Shown piece after piece: positions 1-7,206 of a stretch of 8,607 bases of DNA (its first letter is position 1; each line of letters starts with the position of its first letter). The translations under genes were made by a program, and so were the position numbers. The notes under the pieces were generated by a model. It saw only the letters and a list, made by a program, of their open reading frames with translations, did not search any database and was not told the origin of the DNA. Source of the stretch: Hyphomicrobiales bacterium (lineage in GTDB: Bacteria > Pseudomonadota > Alphaproteobacteria > Rhizobiales > Aestuariivirgaceae); the NCBI GenBank assembly GCA_012032065.1, contig JAAURV010000115.1, positions 1-8,607 on the forward strand, read 5' to 3'.

Positions 1-420
1 AAGAGTTAGACCGATCAAAACAGGGTCAGGACTCGTACTGCGGCTATACGTCAGATGACTTTCAATCGTTGCTTTGGGCCGCGACGAAAAGCGATGCGCG
101 AAAAGAATAAAGTCGGTGAACGGACCATTTCCGCCCCATACTTTTCAAGCGTCCGCTGATATGCAATTGCGTCGGCTTTGGAGCAATGCGTTTACCTATG
201 GCCATCATGGGTTTCCCAAGAATCGCATTGAATCTGAATGTTGGCTGCGAAACAGAGTCGAACTTGCACCAGAGTGCACGACCTTCGATCACGAGTTTTA
301 TGACAGGCTCGAAACAATGACATTACCGCAAGGTTGGTTACAGTGACATGATTGGACTGTGGGATCACGGTGACAGTGCATTCAATTGACGCTGTTGTCG
401 GTCTGCGCTAGCGTCTTGCC
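1..420. other. No recognised gene; less G+C-rich left flank
   Basis: This stretch holds no gene I can recognise. An open frame on the plus strand (about 74-346, would begin with TTG, 90 residues, rich in Trp, Phe, His and Arg, ending LPQGWLQ) is open but resembles no family I know. The opposite strand is also open over 62-292, so openness alone means little. Base composition is visibly less G+C-rich than the genes to the right, which fits a degenerate or recently acquired segment. The last 80 bases before the transposase include short self-complementary stretches, listed separately. Confidence 0.4.
388..415. repeat. Short inverted repeat just upstream of the transposase
   Basis: GACGCT (388-393) is matched by AGCGTC (410-415), a 6-bp stem with a 16-base loop. 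Inside it lies the perfect 8-bp palindrome CGCTAGCG (406-413), ending 7 bases before the transposase ATG. REP-associated transposases are commonly flanked by short palindromes that they recognise or that mark their insertion, so this could be a relic of one. The stem is short and could be chance. Confidence 0.25.
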
Positions 421-1117
421 ATGGCGAGGCTTGCGCGGGTTGTGGTTCCGGGGCTGCCGCATCATGTGACCCAGAGGGGGAACGGGCGGCAGCGGGTGTT
501 CTTTTCGGACAATGACTATAGGCTCTATCTGTCGCTTCTCGCGGAAAACTGCCGCGCGGGCGGCGTCGAATGCTGGGCCTATTGCCTGATGCCGGACCGC
601 TTGCACCTGATCCTCGTGCCCCAAGACGAAGACGCCATTCGCGCCGTGCTGGCGCCCACGCACCGGCACTATGCCGGAACTGTCAACGCCAGGCGCAAGC
701 GCAGCGGGCATTTCTGGCAGGGGCGTTATGGCTCGGCGGTGATGGACGAGGCGCATCTTGCCGCCGCCTTCCGCTACATTCTGCGTTGTCCGGTGGCGGC
801 GAAGCTGGCCAATGCGCCGGAGCGCTGGCGCTGGTCGTCGCGCGCGCCTATCTGAAGGGGGTGGACGACGGGCTGACGGTCACCGGTCCGATGCGCGGCC
901 GCTTTCCCGGCATCAGGGCGTTTCTGGGCGCTGGCGGCGAAGAGCTGGACAGCCTCACGGTGCGGGCCGACGAAACCATCGGCCGGCCGCGCGGGTCGCC
1001 GCCTTCATCGCCAGGATCGAGAAGAAAACCGGCCGTACGCTGGCTCCCGCCAAACGCGGCCCCGTGCCCCGCGCAGCCGGGCGGAAGCCAAAAGCTGCCT
1101 CTCGATCGGGCAAATAG
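421..1117 (+). pseudogene. REP-associated tyrosine transposase (RAYT, Y1_Tnp family), frameshifted
   Basis: This is a remnant of a RAYT, the single-strand HUH-type nuclease related to IS200/IS605 transposases that acts on REP palindromes. The N-terminus MARLARVVVPGLPHHVTQRG and the later HFWQGRYGS and WRWSS blocks are characteristic. The first frame runs 421-855. Near 845 the protein continues one frame over (ARAYLKGVDDGLTV), and near 990 it shifts again (ARVAAFIARIEKKTGR), ending at a stop at 1115-1117. Each shift is repaired by adding one base, giving about 232 residues, normal for the family. The usual HxH of the HUH motif (MPNHVHLI in relatives) reads MPDRLHLI here, so the first metal-binding His is Arg60. 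Tyr119, in the helix that normally holds the catalytic Tyr, is kept. The usual following NPVRA reads CPVAA. Loss of the His argues for real decay even if the frameshifts were sequencing errors. Confidence 0.85.
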
Positions 1118-1229
1118 ATTCTCCGGCTGCACCACAACACCACGTTCCCTTTCGCGCCATAGCTGATACCAGCGGCTCGCAGGCCTGACTCATGACCTTG
1201 GTCTGTTGGCATGGCCCGGTTGACGTGAG

Positions 1230-1248
1230 GCCCTGCGGGGCTGATTTT
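1230..1248 (+). terminator. Weak candidate terminator after the transposase
   Basis: GCCC (1230-1233) pairs with GGGC (1238-1241) across a four-base loop, followed shortly by TTTT (1245-1248). The stem is only 4 bp, and extending it meets a G-G mismatch. It would be a poor intrinsic terminator, so this is a tentative call. Confidence 0.15.
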
Positions 1249-1260
1249 CAGAACAAAGTC

Positions 1261-1398
1261 CGCCGTCGAATGTCTTCCATGAAAGTTTCTCGGAATGTCG
1301 AAGCTGTCAAGGACCGAAGGCCGCTTCGCGGCGCGCAAAGCGCGTCCTTGACAGCTTCGACATTCCGAGAAGGATTGCATGGAAGACGTTCGACGGCT
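1261..1398. repeat. Long inverted repeat with forked loop (MITE/REP-like element)
   Basis: The inner arms, 1288-1314 and 1344-1370, are a perfect 27-bp inverted repeat (left arm begins TCTCGGAATGTCGAAG). After a short unmatched patch (about 1278-1286 and 1372-1377), complementarity resumes between about 1261-1279 and 1378-1398 with one mismatch, so the element spans roughly 138 bases. The 29-base loop is itself structured: CGAAG (1315-1319) pairs with CTTCG (1324-1328), and GCGC (1333-1336) pairs with GCGC (1340-1343). Single-stranded, this would be a long stem topped by two small hairpins. No coding signal fits it. It lies 144 bases past the RAYT remnant, so a transposase-mobilised palindromic element is a reasonable inference. 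I see no second copy in the window. Confidence 0.8.
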
Positions 1399-1523
1399 CT
1401 CCGCATCCAAACGCGATCTGCAAGTGTCAGTTCGGGATGCCCGCGGCGCTCGCATGGATTGACTTCCGCCCACATTTGCCGCCGATATGCGCAAAACGCC
1501 GCCGCAGGAGGCAGGAAACAGCC

Positions 1524-1865
1524 ATGACCGCAGCAACCGCCCGCGAGATCGCGAATCTTCAGCTCGAAGCTTACAACGCCCACGACATCGAGGCGTATAT
1601 GGCGCTGTTTGCGGATGATGCCTTCACGCACGACCTCCGCACCGGCAAGGATGTTGTGAGAGGCGCGGCGGCGATCCGCGAATTCTACGCGGCGCGCTTC
1701 GCAAATCCCTCTCTTCATTGCACCATCATCAACCGGATGGACGCAGGCGAGTTCGCCATCGACTTCGAGGAGCTTCATGGGCTGTCCGGTGGCCCCGTGC
1801 GCCTCATCGCCATCTATGAGGTGCGGGACGGGCTGATCCGGAGCATTCGGTTCGTCTGGGAGTGA
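1524..1865 (+). CDS. NTF2-like / SnoaL-like domain protein
   Basis: This small 113-residue protein is a single cone-shaped NTF2-like domain, the fold shared by SnoaL polyketide cyclases, ketosteroid isomerases and many bacterial proteins of unknown substrate. Typical features are the first helix LEAYNAHDIEAYMALFADDA (residues 14-33), HDLRTGKDVVRGAAAIREFY (36-55), and the C-terminal paired strands ending IAIYEVRDGLIRSIRFVWE. There is no signal peptide, so it is cytoplasmic. I chose the ATG at 1524 because AGGAGG and AGGAAA lie just upstream and the domain begins directly after it. The frame is open further upstream to 1437, but that part has no family character. It is probably monocistronic, because 179 bases separate it from the next gene. 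Fold assignment is firm; the catalytic role is unknown. Confidence 0.85.
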   Translation: MTAATAREIANLQLEAYNAHDIEAYMALFADDAFTHDLRTGKDVVRGAAAIREFYAARFANPSLHCTIINRMDAGEFAIDFEELHGLSGGPVRLIAIYEVRDGLIRSIRFVWE

Positions 1866-2044
1866 ATTTTGATCCGTACACGGATGAACAGCCGGCCGCT
1901 CTGGCGGCGGAATGCTCTGTCTCCGTGCGCCAGAGGGACAAGCCTCGCGGCGGCGGCCCATGCCTTCGCCGTCATGACAGAATGTTCATTTTCGACGCCG
2001 CGCCATCCATCCTATGTTGGGTGAAACATCGACCGGAGGCGTAC

Positions 2045-3185
2045 ATGCGACCGCACTTTCTCGCCCTGTTGGGCATCTCAACCGCCCTCTCCACTGCCGC
2101 AGTCGCGGAGACGCAAGTCATTGGCACGCGGAAGGTGGACATCCGCGTCGAGACCGTGGCGCAAGGTCTCGATCATCCATGGGGCTTGGCGTTTCTGCCC
2201 GATGGTTCGAAACTCGTGACCGAGCGGCCCGGTTCCTTGCGGCGCATCAACGCCGGTGGCTCGGTTTCCGAACCCATTTCCGGAACGCCCGATGTTGTGA
2301 CGGGCGGCCAAGGCGGGCTTCTCGGCCTCGCCATCGATCCTGCCTTCGCGGAGAACCGCCGCATCTATCTTTGCCACTCCGCGCGAGGCGATGGCGGAAG
2401 TTCGACGGCAGTGATGGCCGCGACGTTGAGCGAAGACTTTGCGAAGCTCAAGGACGGCAAGACGATTTTCCGTCAGGAGCCCGCGGTTTCATCCGGCCGG
2501 CACTTCGGCTGCCGGCTGGTGTTCGACCGCGAGGGAGCGCTCTTCATCACGACCGGTGACCGCGGCAGCCGGAGTGAAAGCGCTCAGGACCCTGCAACGG
2601 GGATCGGCAAGGTGCATCGCATCGAGACCGATGGCACGCCGCGGCGCTGGCGTCGAGGGATGGCTGCCCACGATCTGGTCGATGGGCCATCGCAACGCGC
2701 AAGGCGCGGCACTCAATCCGGAAACCGGCGTGTTGTGGACCGCCGAACATGGCGCGCGCGGCGGCGACGAAGTGAACGCGGTCGAGGCCGGCAAGAACTA
2801 CGGCTGGCCGGTCATCACCTATGGCCGCGACTACAGCGGCGCCAAGATCGGCGTTGGCACGGCGAAGGACGGCATGGAGCAGCCGGTGCATTATTGGGAT
2901 CCCTCCATCGCGCCATCGGGGCTAACCTTCTACACCGGCGACACAATCCCGGAATGGAAAGGCAGTGCTTTCGTAGGCGCGCTCGCCGGCGAGAAACTGG
3001 TGCGCCTTGAACTCGATGGCCGCCGCGTTGCCGCCGAGGAAGCGCTGTTCGAGTCTGCGGGCGGGCGCATCCGCGATGTGGTGCAAGGCCCCGACCAGGC
3101 GCTCTATGTCATGACCGACGGTTCGGATGGCCAGATCATGCGCATCACCCGCGCCGATCCGCTGGCGACGGGGACGGTGGATTGA
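2045..3185 (+). pseudogene. PQQ-dependent sugar dehydrogenase (glucose/sorbosone dehydrogenase family), frameshifted
   Basis: This is an exported six-bladed beta-propeller aldose dehydrogenase of the Asd/YliI type, which uses PQQ and calcium to oxidise sugars in the periplasm. The ATG at 2045 has GGAGG five bases upstream. A signal peptide (residues 1-21, cleavage after A-V-A) follows. Family blocks in order are LDHPWGLAFLPDG (42-54), GGQGGLLGLAIDP, GRHFGCRLVF with the likely catalytic His153, and TTGDRG. The frame then breaks at about 2640-2665, after HRIETDGTP. The protein resumes one frame over with GWLPTIWSMGHRNAQGAALN, EHGARGGDE and KNYGWP (PQQ/calcium-site motifs) to the TGA at 3183-3185. 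Removing one base, or adding two, restores about 380 residues, normal for the family. All motifs on both sides are intact, so the gene may be functional in the organism. No pqq synthesis genes are visible here. It converges on the desaturase gene with 29 bases between stops and no clear terminator. Confidence 0.87.
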
Positions 3186-3214
3186 GAACGGCGCTTTCAT
3201 CCTTCCCACGAGCG

Positions 3215-4234
3215 TCAAGCCACCATCGCCAGCTTTGCACCGCGGAAGGATACGAGCTTCCGCTTTTCTTCGTCCCACAAGGTGAGCGGCACGCATTTGA
3301 GGCTTTGCCAAAGGGTGATGCGGCCGATGCCCGCGAGCTCTGGATGATCGCGCATCACATCCGGCAGCCGGTAGAAGGGAATGCGGCTCGAGAGATGATG
3401 CACGTGGTGGATGCCGATATTGCCGGTGAACCACATCAAGGGCTGCGGCAGGTCGTAGAAGGTACTGCCATGGAGCGCCGCTTGTGCATGCGACCAGTCC
3501 GGCTCGCGATCCCAATAGGTGCGCTCGAACTGGTGCTGCACATAGAAGAGCCAGACGCCGGCTGAAGCGCCGATCAAAACCACCGGCAGGTGAATGAGCA
3601 AAAATGGGCCAAGGCCAATCAGATAGATGAGCGGCGCGGCCAGTACCGCAAGGCCCAGATTGGTGAATAGCGTGCTAAGCCATGGCATAGGCCCTTGCCG
3701 CATGGCGCCAAACGGCAAGCGGTGGCGGAAGACGAAAAGATAGGCAGGCCCGATGCCGAACAGCACCAGCGGATGGCGGTAAAGCCGGTAACGCAATTTC
3801 GAACGCGGGCGGAGTGCCGAATACTCGCGCACCGTGAGCATGTCGATGTCGCCGATACCCCGGCGGTCGAGATTGCCGGAGCCCGCATGATGCGCCGCAT
3901 GCGACTGACGCCAGAAATCGTATGGCGTCAACGTCAGTACACCGATGAAACGCCCGGCCCAATCGTTGGCGCGGCGCGAGGTGAACATCGCGCCATGGCC
4001 GCAGTCGTGCTGGATCATGAACAGCCTGACCATAAGGCCCGCGGTTGGCAGTGCCAGGAGAAGCGACAGCCACGGACTGACCGATGCGAACATCCACATC
4101 GAACACCACAGTCCTATGAAAGGCCCGATTGTGACAAGGATTTCCAGAACGGCGCGGGAATTGTCGGGGGTCTTGTATGCCGAAAGGCGCGAGCCCCATG
4201 ATGGGCGCTCAGCCGCAGAATTGTCGATGTGCAA
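3215..4234 (-). CDS. Membrane fatty acid desaturase (Delta-12/omega-6-like)
   Basis: This 339-residue integral membrane di-iron desaturase would introduce a double bond into membrane lipid acyl chains. It has the three histidine boxes of the family: HDCGH (76-80), HAAHH (112-116) and HHVHH (276-280), plus QHQFERTYW (233-241), typical of the bacterial branch near plant Delta-12 desaturases. Hydrophobic segments lie at about 31-50, 53-70, 155-170, 188-207 and 209-232, giving the usual layout with boxes on the cytoplasmic face. The N-terminus starts with TTG at 4234, with GGAG nine bases upstream. This gives the normal short lead into WGSRLSAYKTPDNSR. No ATG works, because the in-frame ATG at 4288 is cut off by two stops. 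Position of the introduced double bond cannot be told. It follows the isomerase on the same strand with about 200 bases between, so it may have its own promoter. Confidence 0.9.
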   Translation of the reverse strand: MHIDNSAAERPSWGSRLSAYKTPDNSRAVLEILVTIGPFIGLWCSMWMFASVSPWLSLLLALPTAGLMVRLFMIQHDCGHGAMFTSRRANDWAGRFIGVLTLTPYDFWRQSHAAHHAGSGNLDRRGIGDIDMLTVREYSALRPRSKLRYRLYRHPLVLFGIGPAYLFVFRHRLPFGAMRQGPMPWLSTLFTNLGLAVLAAPLIYLIGLGPFLLIHLPVVLIGASAGVWLFYVQHQFERTYWDREPDWSHAQAALHGSTFYDLPQPLMWFTGNIGIHHVHHLSSRIPFYRLPDVMRDHPELAGIGRITLWQSLKCVPLTLWDEEKRKLVSFRGAKLAMVA

Positions 4235-4267
4235 GATATTGGGCTCCGGCGGCGTTTTGGGTTATCC

Positions 4268-4288
4268 CTAGCGCCTGATGATTTGCAT
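4268..4288 (-). other. Six-codon reading frame with strong SD, in frame ahead of the desaturase
   Basis: On the minus strand AAGGAG (4305-4300) precedes an ATG at 4288 that encodes MQIIRR and then stops (TAG 4270-4268, then TAA two codons on). This ATG is in the same frame as the TTG start of the desaturase 54 bases downstream. It may be a leader peptide, a remnant of an older start, or chance. Nothing in the sequence proves translation. Confidence 0.2.
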
Positions 4289-4436
4289 GAAAGCACGGTC
4301 TCCTTAGCAAGTTCTGAAGCCTTGCAAAGCGAATTTTCTTGCAATCGCGGTTCTTGAACCATCTGGCTATGAGCCATCGGGTTTCGGCCTGATTGCGGCG
4401 CGAGGCGGGTGAGGCGATTTGCGCCAGCTTCAGCCG

Positions 4437-5292
4437 TCACGTCGCCTTCGCAAACCGCTCTTTGCACACGCTGAGAGTTTCGGCGATCGGGCGTTTTCCA
4501 CCAGTCGAGCGCAGAGAAGATTTCGGCTTCGACCAGGCCGGCGTAACCCGCGGCTTCGATAAGACTCCGGATGCCGCGCACGTCGATGACGCCATCGCCC
4601 ATCATGCCGCGATCATTGAGTGGATCGCGGGTGGGCTGAAGCCAGTCGCAGACATGAAAACCGAAGATTCGCCTGCCCGCTCCGGCCCGCGCGACATCGC
4701 GGACAAGATTTGGGTCCCACCAGATGTGATAGACATCGAGACAGACGCCGAGCCACGGATCGGTTACGTCGCCTTCGATGCGATCACAGATATCGAGCGC
4801 TTCGGAGATGAGCGTGAGGCACGAGCGATCTGCTGCGTAGACCGGATGTAGTGGCTCCAGAGCGATGCGGACACCTGCCGAACGGCCAAACTCGAGGAGT
4901 GGGCCGCACGCATCCTCAACCTGCCGCCGCGAGGCCGCGATGTTCTTCGAACCTTCGGCGAGGCCGCCCACCACCATGACAAAAGAGCGCGCCCCGAGTT
5001 TCGCGGCGTCGGCGATGGCGCGGCGGTTTGCTTCGACACTCGCGCGCCAGCCTTCCTTGGTTGGCGACGGAATGTAAGTGCTGCGGCAATAACCAGTGAC
5101 TTTCAGGCCGGCATCGCGGATGCGCTTGCCGACTGCCGCCACATCCTTGCCTTCGACTTCGCGCCGCCATGGGGCGATGCCGCCGAAGCCTTCGCGGGCC
5201 ACCGCATCGATCACATCTTCGATGGGCGCCTGAAAGCCGAGCGTTGCCGTGTTGATGGCGCAGCGTTCGGGGTGGTCCGCGAGATCGTGCAT
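4437..5292 (-). CDS. Sugar phosphate isomerase/epimerase (AP endonuclease 2-like TIM barrel), frameshift near C-terminus
   Basis: This is a TIM-barrel protein of the xylose isomerase-like/AP endonuclease family 2 group, metal-dependent enzymes that isomerise or epimerise sugars and keto-sugars in the cytoplasm. Expected metal or acid residues are Glu146 (ALEPLHP), Asp186 (CLDVYHIWW), His213 (FGFHVCDW) and Glu257 (VEAEIFS). The last real block as read is ALDWWKTP (to residue 268). After it, one extra base at 4488-4491 shifts the frame. The next frame gives IAETLSVCKERFAKAT and a stop at 4437, the ending expected for the family (about 284 residues). As read, the shifted frame runs on without family character to 4114, overlapping the desaturase start, which is not believable. 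The ATG at 5292 shares its A with the TGA of the upstream DUF993 gene (TGATG), so translation is coupled. The exact substrate is unknown. Confidence 0.85.
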
Positions 5293-6446
5293 CAGGCGCC
5301 ATATACGGCGAGCAGGCTCTTCATCCTCTTCACCGCGAGTTCGGGATCGCGCAGCAGCCCCGCTTTGTCCGCGAGTTTGAACAGCTCGACGAAATAAGTG
5401 AGCGGCCGCATCGACTGCGCGCCACCAACCATCACGAAGTGTTTCTGATGGCCATTGAGCCAGGCGAGAAACACGATGCCGGTCTTGTAATACTGCGTGG
5501 GCGCGCGGAAGATCAGGCGCGACAGCGGAACCGTCGGGTTCATCAGCGCGTGATATTTTTCGTTGCGCCCTTTGGCGAGCGCGGAAAGAGCCGCGGAGGC
5601 AACGGGCGCGATGGCATCGAAAATGCCGAGCAGCGCATGCGAATGGCCATGCGCATCGCCTTCGATGAGATCGGGATAATTGAAGTCGTCGCCGGAATAC
5701 ATCTTGACCGAATCCGGCAGACGGCGGCGCATCTTCACTTCCTTGGCGTCGTCGAGCAGCGAGATCTTGATGCCATCAACCTTGCCGACGCTGGTTGCGA
5801 TGACGCCCAGCGCTGTCTCCATGGTGCGCGTGAAATCCTCGCCGCCCCAATACCCCTTGAGGGCCGGATCGAACATCTCGCCCAGCCAGTGCAGGATCAC
5901 CGGGTGGTCCGCTTCGGCAAGAACGCGCGCATAGACCTTGGCGTAATCGTCGGGCGAGCGGGCGATACGGGCAAGAGCCCTGCTCGCCATCATGATGATG
6001 CGGCCGCCAAGTTTCTGGATGGCGTGAAGCTGCTCCAGATAGGCCCGGATCACATCGTCGATGCTTCGCGCCGCGGCGGGATCGAGATGATCGGTGCCGC
6101 AGCCCGAGTAAATCAGATTTCCGCGCGCTCCCGCCGCATCGAGCGAGCGGCGGATGAGATCGAGCGCATTCGGCCAGTCGAGTCCCATGCCGCGTTGCGA
6201 TGTGTCCATTGCTTCCGCGATGCCGAAGCCCAGATCGAGAAGATGGCGGCGATAGGCGAGCGTTGCCTTCCAGTCGATGGCGGGCGGCCCGGAAGGATCG
6301 GCATCGGCGAAGGGGTCGGCCACCACATGGGCCGCTGCAAAGGCAATGCGGTTGAAGGGCGCTTTGGGTTTCATTACGGGAACTGGCTTGCCAGAAAGCC
6401 TGTAGTCGCGCGATTTGCCGGATTGATCGGGGAGTTTGATTTTCAT
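5292..6446 (-). CDS. DUF993 family protein (DHDPS-like aldolase)
   Basis: This intact 384-residue protein matches the DUF993 family, TIM barrels distantly related to dihydrodipicolinate synthase. Family-typical stretches are the AFAAAHVVADPF start (36-47), GLDWPNALDLIRRSL, NLIYSGCGTDHL (110-121), HPVILHWLGEMFDPAL (181-196) and MYSGDDFNYPDLIEGD (249-264). Lys227 in VDGIKIS sits where DHDPS-type aldolases carry the Schiff-base lysine, suggesting a retro-aldol or lyase reaction on a keto acid or keto sugar; this is inference. The start at 6446 has GAGG eight bases upstream and lies 2 bases after the SDR stop. The end overlaps the isomerase start by one base. In other alphaproteobacteria this family is often found beside a TIM-barrel isomerase and an oxidoreductase of the Gfo/Idh/MocA type, so a joint sugar or polyol pathway is likely. 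No Gfo/Idh gene is in this window. Confidence 0.88.
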   Translation of the reverse strand: MKIKLPDQSGKSRDYRLSGKPVPVMKPKAPFNRIAFAAAHVVADPFADADPSGPPAIDWKATLAYRRHLLDLGFGIAEAMDTSQRGMGLDWPNALDLIRRSLDAAGARGNLIYSGCGTDHLDPAAARSIDDVIRAYLEQLHAIQKLGGRIIMMASRALARIARSPDDYAKVYARVLAEADHPVILHWLGEMFDPALKGYWGGEDFTRTMETALGVIATSVGKVDGIKISLLDDAKEVKMRRRLPDSVKMYSGDDFNYPDLIEGDAHGHSHALLGIFDAIAPVASAALSALAKGRNEKYHALMNPTVPLSRLIFRAPTQYYKTGIVFLAWLNGHQKHFVMVGGAQSMRPLTYFVELFKLADKAGLLRDPELAVKRMKSLLAVYGA

Positions 6447-6448
6447 GG

Positions 6449-7206
6449 TCAGTACCTCACGCTGAGCAAGCCTCCATCGGCGAAGATGACCTGGCCCGAT
6501 GTGTAAGGCAGAAGCCCCGAGGCCAGCGTCACTGCGATCCGCGCCACCTCTTCCGGTCTGCCGAAGCGCTTGATGACGGTCATTCCGTTTTCGATGAGCG
6601 CATCGTATTTCGCCTTCAAGGTGCTGTCATGTCGGTTTCGATAAAGCCCGGCTGGATCTCGTAAACCCCGATGCCTTCGTCCGACAGTCTGGCCGCGAAA
6701 AGCCGGGTGATCATGGCGGCGCCAGCTTTGGAGATGCAATATTCGCCACGCGCAATGGAAGGCGCTGTCGCATTGGCCGAGGAGATGTTGACGATGCTGC
6801 GATGGCCGTCCTGCTTCACATTGCGGACGCGCGCCGCGAAAGCCTGCGTCAGAAAAAACGTGCCGCGGGTGTTGACCGCCTGGCAGCGGTCGAAGCTCTC
6901 GGGCGTCACATCGAGAAGATCGCCCCGCGACACGACCGAGACGCCGGCGTTGTTGATGAGCGTGGTGAGCGGCCCAATCGCGTTCTCCGCGTGATCGAGC
7001 AACGCCGCATGCCGGTCGATGCGCGAAACATCGCAGGCCAGCGCCACGGAATTCCGCCCAATCTTTTCGATCTCGGCGGCGACATTATTCAGGTCGTCTC
7101 CTGCTTCGAGGTCGGCCACCGCGACGTCGAACCCTTCGGCCGCCAACGCGAGCGCCGTGGCCCTTCCAATTCCGCGCCGCGCTCCAGTCACCAAAACGCG
7201 GCCCAT
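6449..7206 (-). pseudogene. Short-chain dehydrogenase/reductase (3-ketoacyl-ACP reductase-like), frameshifted
   Basis: This classical SDR oxidoreductase uses NAD(P)H to interconvert an alcohol and a ketone. It has the cofactor loop TGARRGIG (residues 7-14), NNAG (85-88), Ser143 in NISSANA, and the YxxxK pair Tyr156/Lys160 in EYCISKAG. The PGFIETDMTAP block ends the first frame at a TGA (6618-6616). One missing base, most simply a C in the CC run at about 6619-6620, puts the rest in frame: LKAKYDALIENG, GRPEEVARIAVTLASG, and the family ending TSGQVIFADGGLLSVRY, stopping at 6449. Repaired length is about 252 residues, normal. As read the last quarter of the fold is lost, so the gene is broken unless the indel is an error. 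The ATG at 7206 overlaps the tetR stop by one base (TGATG). Automated names of the FabG type are common for such genes, but the operon suggests a sugar or polyol substrate rather than fatty acids. Confidence 0.87.

Larger units (their letters stand above)
1118..1523. other. Intergenic region between transposase remnant and NTF2-like gene
   Basis: These 406 bases carry no convincing gene. Open frames on both strands run through the large palindrome and change composition across it, as expected of chance frames in repeat DNA. The region holds a weak hairpin followed by four Ts (1230-1248), the long inverted repeat (1261-1398), and the ribosome binding site of the next gene (AGGAGG at 1506-1511 and AGGAAA at 1513-1518). 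Confidence 0.6.

Noticed and set aside
1192..1961. Open frames on both strands crossing the large palindrome (1192-1527 plus, 1248-1961 minus)
   Set aside because: They translate the inverted repeat itself, have no family character, and the minus one lies antisense to the well-supported NTF2-like gene.
3695..4271. Open frames on the plus strand across the desaturase gene
   Set aside because: They are antisense to the desaturase with its three histidine boxes, and are low-complexity translations without motifs.
4322..4344. Two TTGCAA copies 17 bases apart
   Set aside because: Six-base self-complementary words recur by chance, and no known binding site or further symmetry supports them.
4364..4376. 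Small hairpin TGGCT-ATG-AGCCA downstream of the isomerase, considered as a terminator
   Set aside because: The stem is 5 bp and no T run follows on the minus strand.
5439..6506. Long open frame of 355 codons on the plus strand
   Set aside because: It is exactly antisense to the DUF993 gene, whose protein has clear family motifs. The open antisense frame follows from G+C-rich codon use.
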